Assembly (NCBI GenBank): GCA_964428215.1
Contig: CAYRXO010000110.1
Coordinates: 1 to 12,044, forward strand
Length of the DNA stretch: 12,044 nt
Direction: 5' to 3'
DNA from: Accumulibacter sp964428215
GTDB lineage: Bacteria; Pseudomonadota; Gammaproteobacteria; Burkholderiales; Rhodocyclaceae
Shown here: positions 6,361 to 12,044 of the stretch, in pieces
How the letters are laid out: each line of letters opens with the position of its first letter
Numbering within the stretch: position 1 is the stretch's first letter
Program-made: the position numbers and the translations under genes
The notes under the pieces: model-generated
The model's input: only the letters and a program-made list of their open reading frames with translations
Database searches by the model: none
What the model was told of the DNA's origin: nothing

Positions 6361-6473
6361 ACGTCCTTTTTCTTTGCACCGGCAACTCGTGCCGCTCGAT
6401 CCTTGGCGAAGCCAGCAACGAGACGCATAACCGGAGATCACGGCTTTGTCTGCTCAATGTGAAGTCACACTGA
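6357..6473 (+). pseudogene. arsC: Gutted arsenate reductase (LMW-phosphatase-type arsC), 38-codon remnant
   Basis: The frame opens exactly like a thioredoxin-coupled arsenate reductase: VLFLCTGNSCRSILGEA at residues 3-19, including the CX5R catalytic loop Cys7 to Arg13. It then passes abruptly into SNETHNRRSRL and stops at 6471-6473. A normal protein is about 130-170 residues. So a large deletion seems to have joined codon 19 or so (near 6413) to the extreme end of the gene. The product lacks the later catalytic Cys and Asp residues and most of the fold and cannot be an enzyme. The tail overlaps the acr3 start and still supplies its ribosome site (GGAG, 6433-6436). The deletion could have been favoured if it kept acr3 translation close to arsR. 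Confidence 0.8.
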
Positions 6474-7513
6474 AAAAATCGGCGGCTCTGCCAATGAGCG
6501 TCTTTGAACGCTACCTGACCGTCTGGGTATTCCTCTGCATCCTGATTGGCATGGCCTTCGGCCAATTTTTTCCGGCTGCTTTCCAGTCCATCGGCCGCAT
6601 GGAAATCGCACAGGTCAATCTGCCGGTGGGCCTGCTCATCTGGGTGATGATCATCCCGATGCTGGTCAAGGTGGACTTTGGCGCGTTGCACGAGGTTCGC
6701 CAGCACGTCCGGGGCATTGGTGTCACCCTGTTCGTGAATTGGCTGGTCAAGCCTTTCTCGATGGCCTTCCTTGGCTGGTTCTTCATCCGCAACCTATTTG
6801 CGCCCATGCTGCCCGCCGACCAGATCGATAGTTACATCGCCGGGCTGATCCTGCTGGCCGCCGCACCGTGTACCGCAATGGTGTTCGTGTGGAGCCGCCT
6901 CACTCATGGCGATCCGCTGTTCACGCTCTCGCAGGTTGCACTCAACGACAGCATCATGGTTGTGGCCTTCGCGCCACTGGTCGGCTTTCTACTGGGCATT
7001 TCTGCCATCACGGTACCTTGGGACACGCTGATCACGTCCGTCGCGCTTTACATCGTGATCCCCGCCATCTTGGCCCAGCTCTTGCGCAAGCAGCTTTTGG
7101 CCAAGGGACAAGCCGCTTTCGACTCGGCGATGGCGACGATTGGCCCGTGGTCAATCATCGCCCTGCTGGCGACACTCGTTCTCTTGTTCGCCTTCCAGGG
7201 CGAGGCCATTCTGAAACAACCGCTGGTCATCGCGCTGCTGGCAGTACCGATCTTGATTCAGGTGTTCTTCAACTCGGCCTTGGCGTACTGGCTCAACCGC
7301 CTGGTGGGCGAGAAACACAACGTCGCCTGTCCATCCGCGCTGATCGGGGCGTCCAACTTCTTCGAGCTGGCTGTCGCCGCTGCGATCAGCCTGTTCGGCT
7401 TTCACTCCGGTGCGGCGCTAGCCACCGTGGTCGGCGTACTGATCGAAGTTCCGGTGATGCTGATGGTGGTCAAAGTGGTCAATGCCAGCAAGCCCTGGTA
7501 TGAACACGAGTAA
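6446..7513 (+). CDS. acr3: ACR3-family arsenite efflux permease
   Basis: Membrane carrier that expels arsenite. The 355-aa product is full length with about ten hydrophobic helices. The metalloid-binding Cys is Cys142 in AAAPCTAMVFVWS, and the conserved Glu is Glu307 in GASNFFELAVA. The start is taken as TTG 6446, giving MSAQCEVT; GGAG (6433-6436) lies 9 bases upstream. The alternative ATG 6494 (MSVFERYL) has only a weak site but keeps every helix. A TTG start would lower expression. The gene ends 25 bp before the right Tn402-like repeat, marking the cassette edge. Function is secure from the family; with arsC destroyed, the cassette handles As(III) only unless another arsC exists elsewhere. 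Confidence 0.95.
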   Translation: MSAQCEVTLKKSAALPMSVFERYLTVWVFLCILIGMAFGQFFPAAFQSIGRMEIAQVNLPVGLLIWVMIIPMLVKVDFGALHEVRQHVRGIGVTLFVNWLVKPFSMAFLGWFFIRNLFAPMLPADQIDSYIAGLILLAAAPCTAMVFVWSRLTHGDPLFTLSQVALNDSIMVVAFAPLVGFLLGISAITVPWDTLITSVALYIVIPAILAQLLRKQLLAKGQAAFDSAMATIGPWSIIALLATLVLLFAFQGEAILKQPLVIALLAVPILIQVFFNSALAYWLNRLVGEKHNVACPSALIGASNFFELAVAAAISLFGFHSGAALATVVGVLIEVPVMLMVVKVVNASKPWYEHE

Positions 7514-7538
7514 GCAAAGCCAATGGTGGGGTCAATTG

Positions 7539-7563
7539 CTGCCGTCGTCTTCTGAAAATGCCA
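7539..7563 (-). repeat. Right Tn402-type terminal inverted repeat (IRt-like)
   Basis: Read inward from 7563, the repeat matches the 25-bp Tn402 IRt consensus (recalled) at 22 of 25 positions, with an exact 17-base core GTCGTCTTCTGAAAATG on the plus strand at 7544-7560. Confidence 0.75.
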
Positions 7564-7655
7564 GCTTCCCCGGTACTCACGCATGCATGCAAGATCACGG
7601 CCGCTCCCGGAACAAAGAGCCAAAAGGCAGAATCGCAGTCATCATCCGTCCGTGT

Positions 7656-7712
7656 TTGCAGCGTCTCTGCGGACTGGAGATAATGCCCCCCGGCAGCGGC
7701 CTTTATCGCTGC
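7656..7712 (+). promoter_or_regulatory. Candidate promoter and leader hairpin for the SDR gene
   Basis: TTGCAG (7656-7661) and GATAAT (7679-7684) are 17 bases apart; the -10 box matches at 5 of 6 positions. Transcription would begin near 7691, right at a 6-bp hairpin GCAGCG (7693-7698) and CGCTGC (7707-7712). No run of T follows, so it is not a terminator; it may stabilise the 5' end. Confidence 0.33.
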
Positions 7713-7731
7713 GCCGCAACGGAGAAGAAGA

Positions 7732-8484
7732 ATGGATCTATGGTCGTGCCCAACGGTGATCACTGGCGCCGCCTCGGGGCTGGGTGCCGAAACCGCCCGT
7801 TATCTGGTCGAAGCGGGTGCGCGCGTGACGTTGATCGACATCGACGCCGAAGGCGTGCGCCGGCTGGGTGAGGAAATCGGTTGCCTGGCGATCCCCTGCG
7901 ACGTCGCCGATTCGCAATCGGCGGAGGAAGCGCTCGCCAAGGCCCGCGAGGCAAACGGCGCCGCGCGCGTGCTGGTGCATTGCGTCGGTCGCGGCCACTC
8001 CGAACCGCTGTTCGGACCGAATGGCCCCCTGCCCCTCGACGACTTCCGCCAACTCGTCGAAGTCAACCTGATCTCCACCTTCAACATGATGCGCCTGGCC
8101 GCCGCCGACATGGCGAGGCTGCCGGCACTGTCAAACGGCGAGCGCGGCGTCATCCTGTCGACGGCATCGGTTTCCGCCTACGAAGGACAAAGCGGCGAGG
8201 CCGCCTACTCGGCGTCGAAAGGCGGCGTAGTGAGCATGATCCTGCCGGCGGCCCGCGAACTTGGTCGCCTCGGCATTCGCGTCGTCGGCATCGCTCCAGG
8301 GCTGTTCGGTACGCAAACGCTGTTCGACATGGAGAAGAACCTCGACTCGCGTCTGGCACACCAGATTCCCTTCCCGCACCGTTTTGGCGACCCGGTCGAG
8401 TTTGCCATGCTCGTCTCGCATGTCCTGAAGAACGTGATGATCAACGGCACCGTACTGCGCCTCGACGGCGGCTATCACCGCTAG
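7732..8484 (+). CDS. Short-chain dehydrogenase (SDR), HSD10/3-hydroxyacyl-CoA dehydrogenase-like
   Basis: NAD(P)-dependent oxidoreductase of the classical SDR family, 250 aa. Visible: nucleotide-binding TGAASGLG (11-18), Asp36 at the end of strand beta-2 (LIDID), which favours NAD over NADP, CDV near 56-58, Asn112, and catalytic Ser146, Tyr159 and Lys163 (YSASK). The stretch STASVSAYEGQ, then AAYSASKGG, and later GIRVVGIAPGLFGT, resembles type-2 3-hydroxyacyl-CoA dehydrogenases, so fatty or branched acyl-CoA breakdown is a reasonable guess. The usual NNAG after beta-4 is CVGRG (84-88), a departure that may affect cofactor fit. GGAGA (7721-7725) precedes the ATG. The next gene starts 25 bp after the stop on the same strand. 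Confidence 0.88.
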   Translation: MDLWSCPTVITGAASGLGAETARYLVEAGARVTLIDIDAEGVRRLGEEIGCLAIPCDVADSQSAEEALAKAREANGAARVLVHCVGRGHSEPLFGPNGPLPLDDFRQLVEVNLISTFNMMRLAAADMARLPALSNGERGVILSTASVSAYEGQSGEAAYSASKGGVVSMILPAARELGRLGIRVVGIAPGLFGTQTLFDMEKNLDSRLAHQIPFPHRFGDPVEFAMLVSHVLKNVMINGTVLRLDGGYHR

Positions 8485-8509
8485 TTCGCGCTCCCGCCCG
8501 CAAACGAAC

Positions 8510-9331
8510 ATGGCCAAAAAGCTCATCCTCTATCTCGTCTCGCACGCCTCCGGCGAACTGGTGGAAATGCTGGCGCGCAACGCCATCGCGCAGCTCGACG
8601 ACGTGCCGGTCAAACGCCGGATGTGGAAAATGATCCGCCATCTCGGCCAGATCCCGGAGATCCTGAGCACCATCGCCGAAGCGCCGGGTTTCGTCCTGCA
8701 CAGCATCAGCCACCGCGACATGCGCGAAGCGCTCGAAAGCGGCTGTCTGCGCCTCAACGTCCCCTGTCATTTCGCGCTCGAACCCCTGATCGGCAAACTC
8801 GCCGCGCACTGCAGCGCCCGCGTCAACAAGCACGACAGCTCGGGCAATCTGTTCGACGAAGACTATTACCGGCGTATCGAAGCAATGAAATACGCGCTGG
8901 CGCACGACGACGGCCTGTCCACCGACGATCTCGACGGTGCCGACGTCATCATCGTCGGCGTCTCACGCGCCACCAAGACACCGACGTGCATGTACCTCGC
9001 CTCGCGCGGCATCAAGGCCGCCAACGTGCCGTTGGTGCCGGGCGTCCGCCTGCCGGACGCGCTGCTCGCCGCGCAGGGACCGCTGATCGTCGGACTCACC
9101 GTAGACCCGGCGCGGCTGGCGATGATCCGCAAGGAACGGCTGAACGCGCTGTCCAGCGAAGTGAGCGTCGACAACACGGACTACATCGACAGCCAAGCCT
9201 TGCGCAAGGAAGTGCAGGAAGCCCGCCGCCTGTTCCTGCTGCGCGGCTGGCCGGTCATCGACGCCAGCCATCGCTCGATCGAGCAGACGGCGGCGATGAT
9301 CATCGACCTGCTCAAGGCACGTGCCGGCTGA
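8510..9331 (+). CDS. DUF299 kinase/pyrophosphorylase (PEP synthase or PPDK regulator), divergent
   Basis: This family switches phosphoenolpyruvate synthase or pyruvate phosphate dikinase off and on by ADP-dependent Thr phosphorylation and phosphate-dependent removal. The 273-aa product has the P-loop-like GVSRATKTPT (150-159), preceded by DEDYYRRIEAM (116-126) and followed by RGIKAANVPLVPGV (166-179), all family hallmarks. The spacing around the P-loop looks more like the dikinase-regulator branch (inference). Odd: the N-terminal motif, usually VSDSTGET, reads VSHASGEL (10-17), losing the Asp, and residues 35-55 do not follow the common pattern. So it may be a specialised paralogue with a different partner. 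ATG 8510 has only a weak ribosome site; it lies close behind the SDR gene and probably shares its mRNA. Confidence 0.87.
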   Translation: MAKKLILYLVSHASGELVEMLARNAIAQLDDVPVKRRMWKMIRHLGQIPEILSTIAEAPGFVLHSISHRDMREALESGCLRLNVPCHFALEPLIGKLAAHCSARVNKHDSSGNLFDEDYYRRIEAMKYALAHDDGLSTDDLDGADVIIVGVSRATKTPTCMYLASRGIKAANVPLVPGVRLPDALLAAQGPLIVGLTVDPARLAMIRKERLNALSSEVSVDNTDYIDSQALRKEVQEARRLFLLRGWPVIDASHRSIEQTAAMIIDLLKARAG

Positions 9332-9368
9332 GTGTTTGCCTGCCATTGTGAAGTGGTGCAACAGCGCC

Positions 9369-9827
9369 TCAATCTTGCGCCAACCACATCCCGGGCAAAT
9401 CGTCGGCGTACCAGAGACGTGGAATCCATGGCGCCTGCGGAATGTCTGCCCGTTTTTCGACGAAAGCCAGCGGCAACGGCCCCTTGCCACGCAGCCTCGG
9501 ACGCTTCAGGTCGTCGAAGTGCGCCGCGGGCTGGAACGGCGTCATGTCGAGCGAAAACCAACGTTCGCCGTCCGCCCAGCAGCAGCGCAGGGCCTGCCCG
9601 GATGCCGCATCCCAGAGGCGTAAGGTGCCGTCAGAGCCACCAGAGAGAAGGTGTCGGCCATCTGGAGAAAAGGCCACACTCGTCACCCCACCCGTAAGAA
9701 CTTCGAGTGTGTGGATCGCCTGCCCTGAGGTCGCATCCCATAGACGCAGCATGCCATCGTCGCCACCAGAGAGAAAAAAGCGACCGTCAGGTGAAAATGC
9801 AACGCTCGACACTATCCCGGTATGCAA
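9369..9827 (-). pseudogene. WD40-repeat protein, 5'-truncated remnant
   Basis: C-terminal piece of a beta-propeller protein. Two WD repeats of 42 residues remain, each with VAFSPDGR, LSGG and LRLWDA, and they repeat at DNA level with a 126-bp period (for example GCATCCCA at 9607 and 9733). A 70-residue non-repeat tail follows, rich in Pro and Trp. The gene is cut exactly at the IS4-family end: the codons for His-Thr-Gly, the usual repeat start, abut it at 9824. The TTG at 9827 that seems to open the frame belongs to the IS end, with an in-frame stop just upstream. Such proteins are often signalling or conflict-system scaffolds, but the missing N-terminal domain would decide that. It probably does not make a working protein. 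Confidence 0.8.
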
Positions 9828-9855
9828 TCCTCACAACTTAGCATTTTTGCATATT
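9825..9855 (+). repeat. Left terminal inverted repeat of the IS4-family element
   Basis: Ungapped comparison with the reverse complement of 11184-11214 gives 23 matches in 31 positions; the outer 8 bases (CAATCCTC) are identical. Confidence 0.72.
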
Positions 9856-9867
9856 TTTTGCCGTGCC

Positions 9868-9893
9868 TTGTCACGGGTGTCGGTCCGTGACAA
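9868..9893 (+). repeat. Hairpin in the IS leader
   Basis: TTGTCACGG (9868-9876) and CCGTGACAA (9885-9893) form a perfect 9-bp stem with an 8-base loop, between the left end and the transposase. Some IS4-superfamily elements (IS10, IS50) use hairpins near the left end to block translation from outside transcripts; a similar role here is inferred by analogy. Confidence 0.55.
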
Positions 9894-9935
9894 AATATCG
9901 CTGTAATATATTGTTTATAAAACATAATCTCATGA

Positions 9936-11184
9936 CGGCTTGAATGTGCCATCATTATTAGCAGGCTCTCTGGCTATCTGTTTTCTAAAGAACCTCTCGA
10001 TCAGGCTCGCCTCGACCCCAAGTATTTCACCCGTCGGCGCCTTCTCTCCCTGCCGACCCGCCTGAGCGTTCCGCTCTCCAGCCTGCATCAGGCGGTCCAG
10101 TCGGAACTGGACACCTTCTTCGCCAATCTGTGCCATCGTGCCGATTCGATTCGCCAGGTCTCCGCACAAGCTTTCTACCCAGCGCGTGACAGGATCATCG
10201 CGCGGGTGTTCAGCCCGATCAATCAACACCGGATGGGGTGGGTGGAAGAGCATTTGCCAATCCCTCGCTGGCGAGGCTGGCGTGTCGTCGCGGCCGATGG
10301 CACGGCGGTCCGCTTGACGATGAGGCAAGACAACGTCCGTTCGATACTCCAGGGGGTCGCCTTGGGCCTCTATCTGCCGGGGATCGCGTTGTTTCTGGAC
10401 TTCCGCTTGCATGCGCCGTTGTCCATTGAGCGGCCGATGTTCTTCGAGGCGATTGCTCTGCGGCGCACGGATGATCTGCTGGTGATGGATCGTGGCTTTC
10501 CCTGTCGTTGACTGGTTTCGGCGCTGACGGCTCGCCGCATTCATTTTTGTATTCGGTGCGATTCTTCGCAGGGATGCAAAGCGGTACGCGAATTCCTGCT
10601 GTCGGGAAGACGTGAGCAGGTCGTCGTCTTGCGTGCTCCCGATGCGCGCGATGCCGAGGATGATGACTGCCCGGCGACGCCGACCACCGTTCGTCTGCTG
10701 CGGGTGACGACCCCGAATGGACGTGTGCATGTGCCGATGACGTCGCTGCTCGATGCGGCGGCCTTTCCGGCGGCGGCGTTTGCCGAACTCTATCACGGTC
10801 GCTGGCGGATCGAAGAGGCATGCAAGCGGATCAGGCATCGCCTGGAACGGGAGCACTCCTCGGGCCACCTCGGGCCTATCCTGGCACGCCGCACGGCAGG
10901 ATTTCGGGGCCAAAGCCGTCTTCGATCACCTCAATGCCTTGGCGGCTTACGTCGCCACCCAGGCGTTTCTCGATCCCGGTTCGTCTTACCAGATCAACCG
11001 CACCCTGGCCATCGACAAGATCAAACGGCAGATCGGTCGTTGGCTGCTCATGGCCTCCGCCACCACGCGCCGCCTCAAACCCCTGCTTGAGGAAATCGCT
11101 TTGCATCGGCAGAAATTCGTCCCCGATCGCTCTCGACCGCAAAAACCTCAGCCCAAACCGCATCTGTCACATGCTTACCAGTGA
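9936..11184 (+). pseudogene. IS4-family DDE transposase, broken by a nonsense codon and a frameshift
   Basis: Reading frame starting at 9936 gives LSGYLFSKEPLDQARL-type N-terminal sequence, then first catalytic Asp in VVAADGTAVRL (about 10286-10318), second Asp in LLVMDRGFP (about 10474-10500), and the YREK region YHGRWRIEEACKR near 10791-10829. Lesion one: TGA at 10509-10511 where the family has Trp (DRGFPCR-stop-LVSAL); the same frame continues homologously beyond it. Lesion two: a 10-base duplication at 10866-10875 shifts the frame, after which LSWHAARQDFGAK continues to the stop at 11182-11184. Removing the 10 bases restores EHSSGLSWHA. No credible start codon is in frame either: a stop at 9933-9935 lies just upstream. 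The element cannot move itself. Confidence 0.88.
10856..10875 (+). repeat. 10-bp tandem duplication causing the transposase frameshift
   Basis: CTCCTCGGGC (10856-10865) is followed directly by CACCTCGGGC (10866-10875), 9 of 10 identical. Deleting one copy rejoins the two transposase frames without any loss of conserved residues. Confidence 0.85.
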
Positions 11185-12011
11185 ATATGACAAAAATATA
11201 ATTTACGAGGATTGAGGTAGCGATCCCCGGCCTTGGTGATTCGTCCCAAGCGCGGCTTGCCGCCAGAACTGTATTGCCCCGGCAACATGCCGAGCCAGGC
11301 GGCGAATTGCCGGCCGCTGGCGAAGTCACGGCCGTCGCCCACGGTGGCCACCAGGGCGCTGGAGGTGGTCGGGCCGATGCCAGACAGTTGCATCAGCCGT
11401 CGGGCAGCGGCGTTGCTCTTCGCGCAGTGGGCAATGTGCCGGTCGTATTCGGCGATGCGCTCGTCCAGCCGTTCCAAATCGGTGATGGCATCCGCGATCA
11501 CGGTATTGCAGTGACCCGGCAGATCTTCCAGCCGTGGGCCGAGTTCGCGGCGGACGGTGTCGGCCTTTTGCGGCAGGACGATGCCCAGATCGGAGAGCAG
11601 GCCGCGCACGCAGTTGATGAGTCCGGTGCGCTGCTCGACATCGCCTTGCTGGGCGCGATGCAGGAAGAGTTCGCTTTGCTGCTCGATGCTCTTCACCGGC
11701 ACGAAGCGCACGGCGGGTCGTGTGACCGCCTCGCAGATCGCCTGCGCATCGGCGGCGTCGTTCTTGCCGCGCTTGCCGGACAGGCGGTAGGGAGCGACGA
11801 ACTTTGGCGCGATCAGGCGCACCTCGTGGCCCTGGCGGGCCATTTCGCGCGCCCAGTGGTGGGCGCCGGAACAGGCTTCCATGCCGATCCGGCACGGCGG
11901 CAGGCCGGCGGTCAGATCCAACAACTTCCCGCGCTTAACCGCCGGGCGTTGCAAAACACTCTTCCCGGCAGCATCGACGCCGTGCCGGGCAAATATACCT
12001 TGAGCGGTCAC
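11175..12011 (-). pseudogene. IS110-family transposase, truncated at the C-terminus by the IS4-family element
   Basis: IS110-family enzymes are DEDD recombinases with an additional catalytic Ser, guided by a bridge RNA from their own end. Residues 1-266 are IS110 sequence: MEAC with Glu45, NDAADA with Asp85 and Asp88, and the C-terminal domain GIGPTTSSALVATVGDGRDF (211-230) with Ser248/249 in YSSGGK. At residue 266 (AGDRYL, base 11214) the sequence meets the IS4 end and the remaining 12 residues are read-through. The usual C-terminus (YLRTLL and beyond) is lost. The N-terminal GIDLAK motif with the first catalytic Asp is not recognisable: upstream of HGVDAAGK the frame reads GSVVTAQGIFAR, with Val where Asp is expected. 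The frame stays open to the window edge, so the GTG start at 12011 is only nominal. Confidence 0.85.
11184..11214 (-). repeat. Right terminal inverted repeat of the IS4-family element
   Basis: Reverse complement starts CAATCCTC at 11214 and matches the left end at 23 of 31 positions. The last base of the transposase stop codon (11182-11184) touches its inner edge. Confidence 0.72.
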
Positions 12012-12044
12012 AACTGAGCCTTTTGGAGGGTTTGGAAATTCAGG
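11215..12044 (-). mobile_element. Partial IS110-family element
   Basis: Remnant of an IS110-family insertion sequence whose transposase runs on the minus strand. One edge is set by the junction with the IS4-family end at about 11214; the other lies beyond the window. The 33 bases after the nominal GTG (12012-12044) may include the element's leader, which in this family encodes the bridge RNA, but too little is present to tell. Confidence 0.65.

Larger units (their letters stand above)
5848..7563. mobile_element. Mini-element with Tn402/Tn5053-like ends carrying arsR-(arsC)-acr3
   Basis: The arsenic genes are enclosed by inverted repeats resembling the 25-bp ends of Tn402/Tn5053-family transposons (reference ends recalled from memory). 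The left end opens TGTCGTTTTCAGAAG. The right end, read inward on the minus strand, has CATTTTCAGAAGACGAC. No tniA, tniB, tniQ, resolvase or integrase frame lies inside, so the element would need help in trans. It is compact: the right repeat begins 25 bp after the acr3 stop. The 5-bp flanks (TCCAA left, GCTTC right) do not match, so no target duplication remains. The ends are seen in sequence; their identity as Tn402-type is by resemblance, and the claim of past mobility is inference. Confidence 0.7.
9825..11214. mobile_element. Degenerate IS4-family insertion sequence
   Basis: About 1390 bp bounded by inverted repeats that start CAATCCTC at both ends. It holds one DDE transposase relic on the plus strand and an AT-rich leader at the left end. 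The flanks differ (WD40 gene left, IS110 transposase right) and the bases outside the ends (CCCGGTATG and AGGTAGCGA) are not a target duplication. So the copy sits at a rearrangement joint or was formed by deletion between two IS copies. Family call from the YREK and DDE signatures. Confidence 0.8.

Noticed and set aside
5843..7568. A 5-bp target duplication around the ars element
   Set aside because: Flanks TCCAA and GCTTC do not match; shifting either boundary by a base or two does not help.
7482..7871. Plus-strand 129-codon frame between acr3 and the SDR gene
   Set aside because: Overlaps the ends of both real genes in another frame, crosses the right terminal repeat, and has no recognisable content.
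10509..10511. Recoded stop (selenocysteine or programmed read-through) in the transposase
   Set aside because: The position is a Trp in relatives and the gene has a second, independent frameshift; simple decay explains it.
9930..10913. Minus-strand 327-codon frame
   Set aside because: Antisense of the IS4-family transposase, whose DDE and YREK signatures are on the plus strand.
11274..12017. Plus-strand 247-codon frame at the right edge
   Set aside because: Antisense of the IS110-family transposase.

Overview
The window is GC-rich, densely coded and looks like betaproteobacterial chromosome (an inference from gene content and sequence style; a Rhodocyclales-like host would fit). It mixes ordinary chromosomal genes with three kinds of mobile DNA. 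I see no rRNA, tRNA, CRISPR array or recognisable riboswitch.

Layout. 1-462: C-terminal end of a Zn/Cd/Pb-type P1B metal ATPase, cut by the window edge. 498-1199 (minus): exported alpha-type carbonic anhydrase-like protein with unusual second-shell residues. 1536-4993 (plus): tightly packed four-gene lipid-transport operon: STAS-MlaE permease, MlaF ATPase, MlaD-like MCE protein, PqiC-type lipoprotein. 5111-5747 (minus): mntA-hepT toxin-antitoxin pair. 5848-7563: a compact arsenic cassette (arsR, a gutted arsC, acr3). 7732-9331 (plus): an SDR dehydrogenase and a divergent DUF299 kinase/pyrophosphorylase, probably one transcription unit. 9369-12044: a junkyard in which a degenerate IS4-family element (9825-11214) is joined on one side to a beheaded WD40 gene and on the other to a truncated IS110-family transposase.

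The most interesting observation is that the arsenic cassette is bounded by inverted repeats that look like the 25-bp ends of the Tn402/Tn5053 transposon family. The left end even has a second subterminal repeat at the spacing I recall for the IRi end of class 1 integrons. Nothing resembling tniA/B/Q/R lies inside. I read it as a roughly 1.7-kb non-autonomous element that could have been moved by Tni proteins acting in trans. Its arsC keeps the start and the CX5R active-site loop but has lost nearly everything else, so the cassette should expel arsenite without supplying arsenate reduction.

The IS4-family element has identifiable ends (23 of 31 positions match) and two clear lesions in its transposase: an in-frame TGA where Trp is expected, and a 10-bp near-perfect tandem duplication that shifts the frame. 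Its flanks differ and show no target duplication, so it sits at a rearrangement joint rather than a simple insertion.
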